Source: an uncultured Oscillospiraceae bacterium
GTDB lineage: Bacteria; Bacillota; Clostridia; Oscillospirales; Ruminococcaceae
Assembly: GCA_934481445.1 (NCBI GenBank)
Contig: CAKSPC010000039.1
Span: forward strand, 1 to 24,187
Length of the DNA stretch: 24,187 bases
Reading direction: 5' to 3'
Positions 22,967 to 24,187 of this stretch are shown here, one piece after another (the stretch's first letter is position 1; each line of letters starts with the position of its first letter). Below the pieces are notes generated by a model. It did not search any database. It saw only the letters and a program-made list of their open reading frames with translations, and had not been told where the DNA came from. The position numbers and the translations under genes were made by a program.

Positions 22967-24049
22967 ATGAAACCACAGATAGTAAACGCCAAAATGAACC
23001 GTCTGATTGCAAAGGATCAGATAATCAAGCTGGCATTATTCCTTATGGCTCTGGCAGCCGTGGCGCTGATGACAGGTAACCTGTACTTCCGCGACCGTGT
23101 GTATATCACCGACAACGGCGTGACCAGAGAGATCATGACATCCGAAACGGACGTTTACGCCATTCTCCGCAGCGGAGATTACACCCTCGGCGCCAACGAC
23201 CGCATAACCTATGTTCAGGGCGATGAATCCACCGCCTACATCACCATCCACCGCGCGTTCGACGTTACAGTAAACGCCGACGGCGAAACAAAGACCGTTG
23301 CCGTTATCGGCGGCACGGCAGCTCAGGTGCTCGAAAAAGCGGGTGTCGAGCTGGGACAGTACGACGAGGTCGACTGCGACCTTTCCGCAGAGGTGAGCGA
23401 GGGCGCGGAGATAACCGTTACCCGCATAAGCTACAAGCTCCGCGCGAACACATCCGAGATTCCCTTTGAAACCGAATACATCGACAACAGCAACCTTGCC
23501 ATCGGCACAGAAAACATCGTGACCGAAGGCGTGAACGGCACCCGCACGTATTTTGTCAAGGAAACCTACGTTGACGGGAAGCTGACAAATCAGGAACTTA
23601 CAGAAAACGTCGTGACGAACGAACCTGTTACACAGGTCATAGAGCGCGGCACAGCGCTGCGCACACCCTACGCAAAGATGGACGATCCCACCTCGCTCAA
23701 GCTCGTTAACGGTATCCCCGAGAGCTACACAAGAGTTGTCTCGGGCAAATCCACCGCGTACACCGCAGGCTACGGCGCAAGAACAGCCAGCGGCCGCCTT
23801 GCCGAGATAGGCACCGTTGCGGTAAACCCCAACGTCATCCCCTACGGCAGCGAGCTTTACATCGTTGCACATGACGGCAGCAAGGTATACGGATACGCCA
23901 TCGCGGCGGACACCGGTCTTGGCCTTATGGACGGTACCGTCGCCGTTGACCTTTACTTCGGAAATATGGCAGAACATTATTACGACAGCTGCAACTGGGG
24001 CGCTGTTTATGTTGATATCTACGTCATCTCCGAGGGAAGCGGAAGATAA
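22967..24049 (+). CDS. YabE-like DUF348/G5/3D-domain cell-wall protein
   Basis: A 360-residue protein with an N-terminal membrane anchor or uncleaved signal (about 21-41). Two DUF348 repeats follow (about 44-84 and 97-138), then a G5 domain (about 150-230, including the NEPVTQVIERGT ending). The C-terminal 3D domain (about 258-355) carries the conserved aspartates Asp315 in AADTG and Asp328 in VDLYF, in an MltA-like double-psi barrel. Family members (YabE, YocH, Rpf-related proteins) cleave or remodel peptidoglycan. Here the Rpf lysozyme-like domain is absent, so any activity must reside in the 3D barrel. AGGAGG is 4 nt from the ATG, closer than usual. Expression probably depends on the long structured leader and perhaps WalR. 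Confidence 0.9.
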   Translation: MKPQIVNAKMNRLIAKDQIIKLALFLMALAAVALMTGNLYFRDRVYITDNGVTREIMTSETDVYAILRSGDYTLGANDRITYVQGDESTAYITIHRAFDVTVNADGETKTVAVIGGTAAQVLEKAGVELGQYDEVDCDLSAEVSEGAEITVTRISYKLRANTSEIPFETEYIDNSNLAIGTENIVTEGVNGTRTYFVKETYVDGKLTNQELTENVVTNEPVTQVIERGTALRTPYAKMDDPTSLKLVNGIPESYTRVVSGKSTAYTAGYGARTASGRLAEIGTVAVNPNVIPYGSELYIVAHDGSKVYGYAIAADTGLGLMDGTVAVDLYFGNMAEHYYDSCNWGAVYVDIYVISEGSGR

Positions 24050-24066
24050 TTTTGTATTATTGAATG

Positions 24067-24108
24067 CACCCGCCGTTTTTCGGCGGGTGTCAGCTTGTCA
24101 AAAAAATC
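24067..24108 (+). terminator. 3' hairpin plus TCAGCTTGTC tail after the 3D-protein gene
   Basis: CACCCGCCG (24067-24075), loop TTTTT, CGGCGGGTG (24081-24089), then TCAGCTTGTCAAAAAAATC (24090-24108). The stem is perfect, but an A-run rather than a U-run follows. Same arrangement as 10926-10966 on the minus strand. Confidence 0.55.
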
Positions 24109-24114
24109 GAATTT

Positions 24115-24134
24115 GCCCGCGAAGCGGGCTTTTT
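24115..24134 (+). terminator. Rho-independent terminator
   Basis: GCCCGC, loop GAA, GCGGGC (24115-24129), then TTTTT. This is the likely true transcription stop for the 3D-protein gene, 66 nt past its stop codon. Confidence 0.8.
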
Positions 24135-24140
24135 AAATCC

Positions 24141-24173
24141 GTTTTTTGCCTCAGCTCTGCCGAGGCAAAAAAC
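24141..24173. terminator. Bidirectional terminator-like inverted repeat
   Basis: GTTTTTTGCCTC (24141-24152), loop of 9, GAGGCAAAAAAC (24162-24173): a 12-bp perfect inverted repeat with T-runs on both strands. It may end a leftward gene lying beyond the right edge. Confidence 0.6.
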
Positions 24174-24187
24174 ACTTCTATCCGCAC

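Noticed and set aside
22967..24049. Full resuscitation-promoting factor (RpfB)
   Set aside because: DUF348 and G5 are shared with RpfB, but the lysozyme-like Rpf domain is replaced by a 3D domain.

Overview
The window looks like chromosome from a Gram-positive gut-type clostridium, most likely Oscillospirales/Ruminococcaceae. The reasons are protein affinities plus base composition: genes have GC-rich third codon positions (GCC, CTC, AAC, CGC), while spacers are AT-rich. Almost every gene has a strong AGGAGG-type ribosome binding site, and promoters are near-consensus sigma-A sites with 17-bp spacers. I see no phage, insertion sequence, CRISPR array, tRNA or rRNA body. The left edge, however, appears to be the leader of a leftward rRNA-type operon, driven by four tandem extended -10 promoters about 100 bp apart.

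Layout, left to right: (1) 1-445, leftward stable-RNA promoter array; (2) a MATE efflux pump (+); (3) two small leftward genes, one membrane-anchored and one secreted and AT-richer; (4) a + strand operon of lipoprotein membrane-fusion adaptor, double FtsX-type permease and a small unknown protein, with no ABC ATPase in the window; (5) a HAD phosphatase (-), meeting the operon stop to stop; (6) a class A penicillin-binding protein (+); (7) a 366-bp hairpin-dense spacer with repeat-like palindromes; (8) a leftward exported YcdB-like/SLH-like protein; (9) divergently, a MerR/NmlR-type regulator and a DXP-synthase-like enzyme in one operon; (10) leftward mtaB and a PurL-PurQ fusion (FGAM synthase); (11) two tandem HPr-like proteins lacking the phosphorylatable His but keeping the regulatory Ser (Crh-like); (12) a leftward Nudix hydrolase and a four-helix membrane protein; (13) a DUF348/G5/3D cell-wall protein (YabE-like), preceded by a perfect promoter, a 268-nt GC-rich structured leader and a WalR-like direct repeat.

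The most interesting unit is the MerR-DXS-like pair. The regulator has Cys52, the position of the electrophile-sensing cysteine of AdhR/NmlR proteins. Its promoter has the 19-bp spacer and dyad typical of MerR activation. The enzyme keeps the thiamine-diphosphate machinery of DXP synthase but has lost two residues of the glyceraldehyde-3-phosphate site. I infer an aldehyde- or thiol-stress-inducible carboligase with a changed acceptor rather than a housekeeping MEP-pathway enzyme. Next in interest are the unassigned leader RNA before the 3D protein, the Crh-like pair, and a shared 3' element (hairpin, then TCAGCTTGTC and an A-run) behind both large exported-protein genes.
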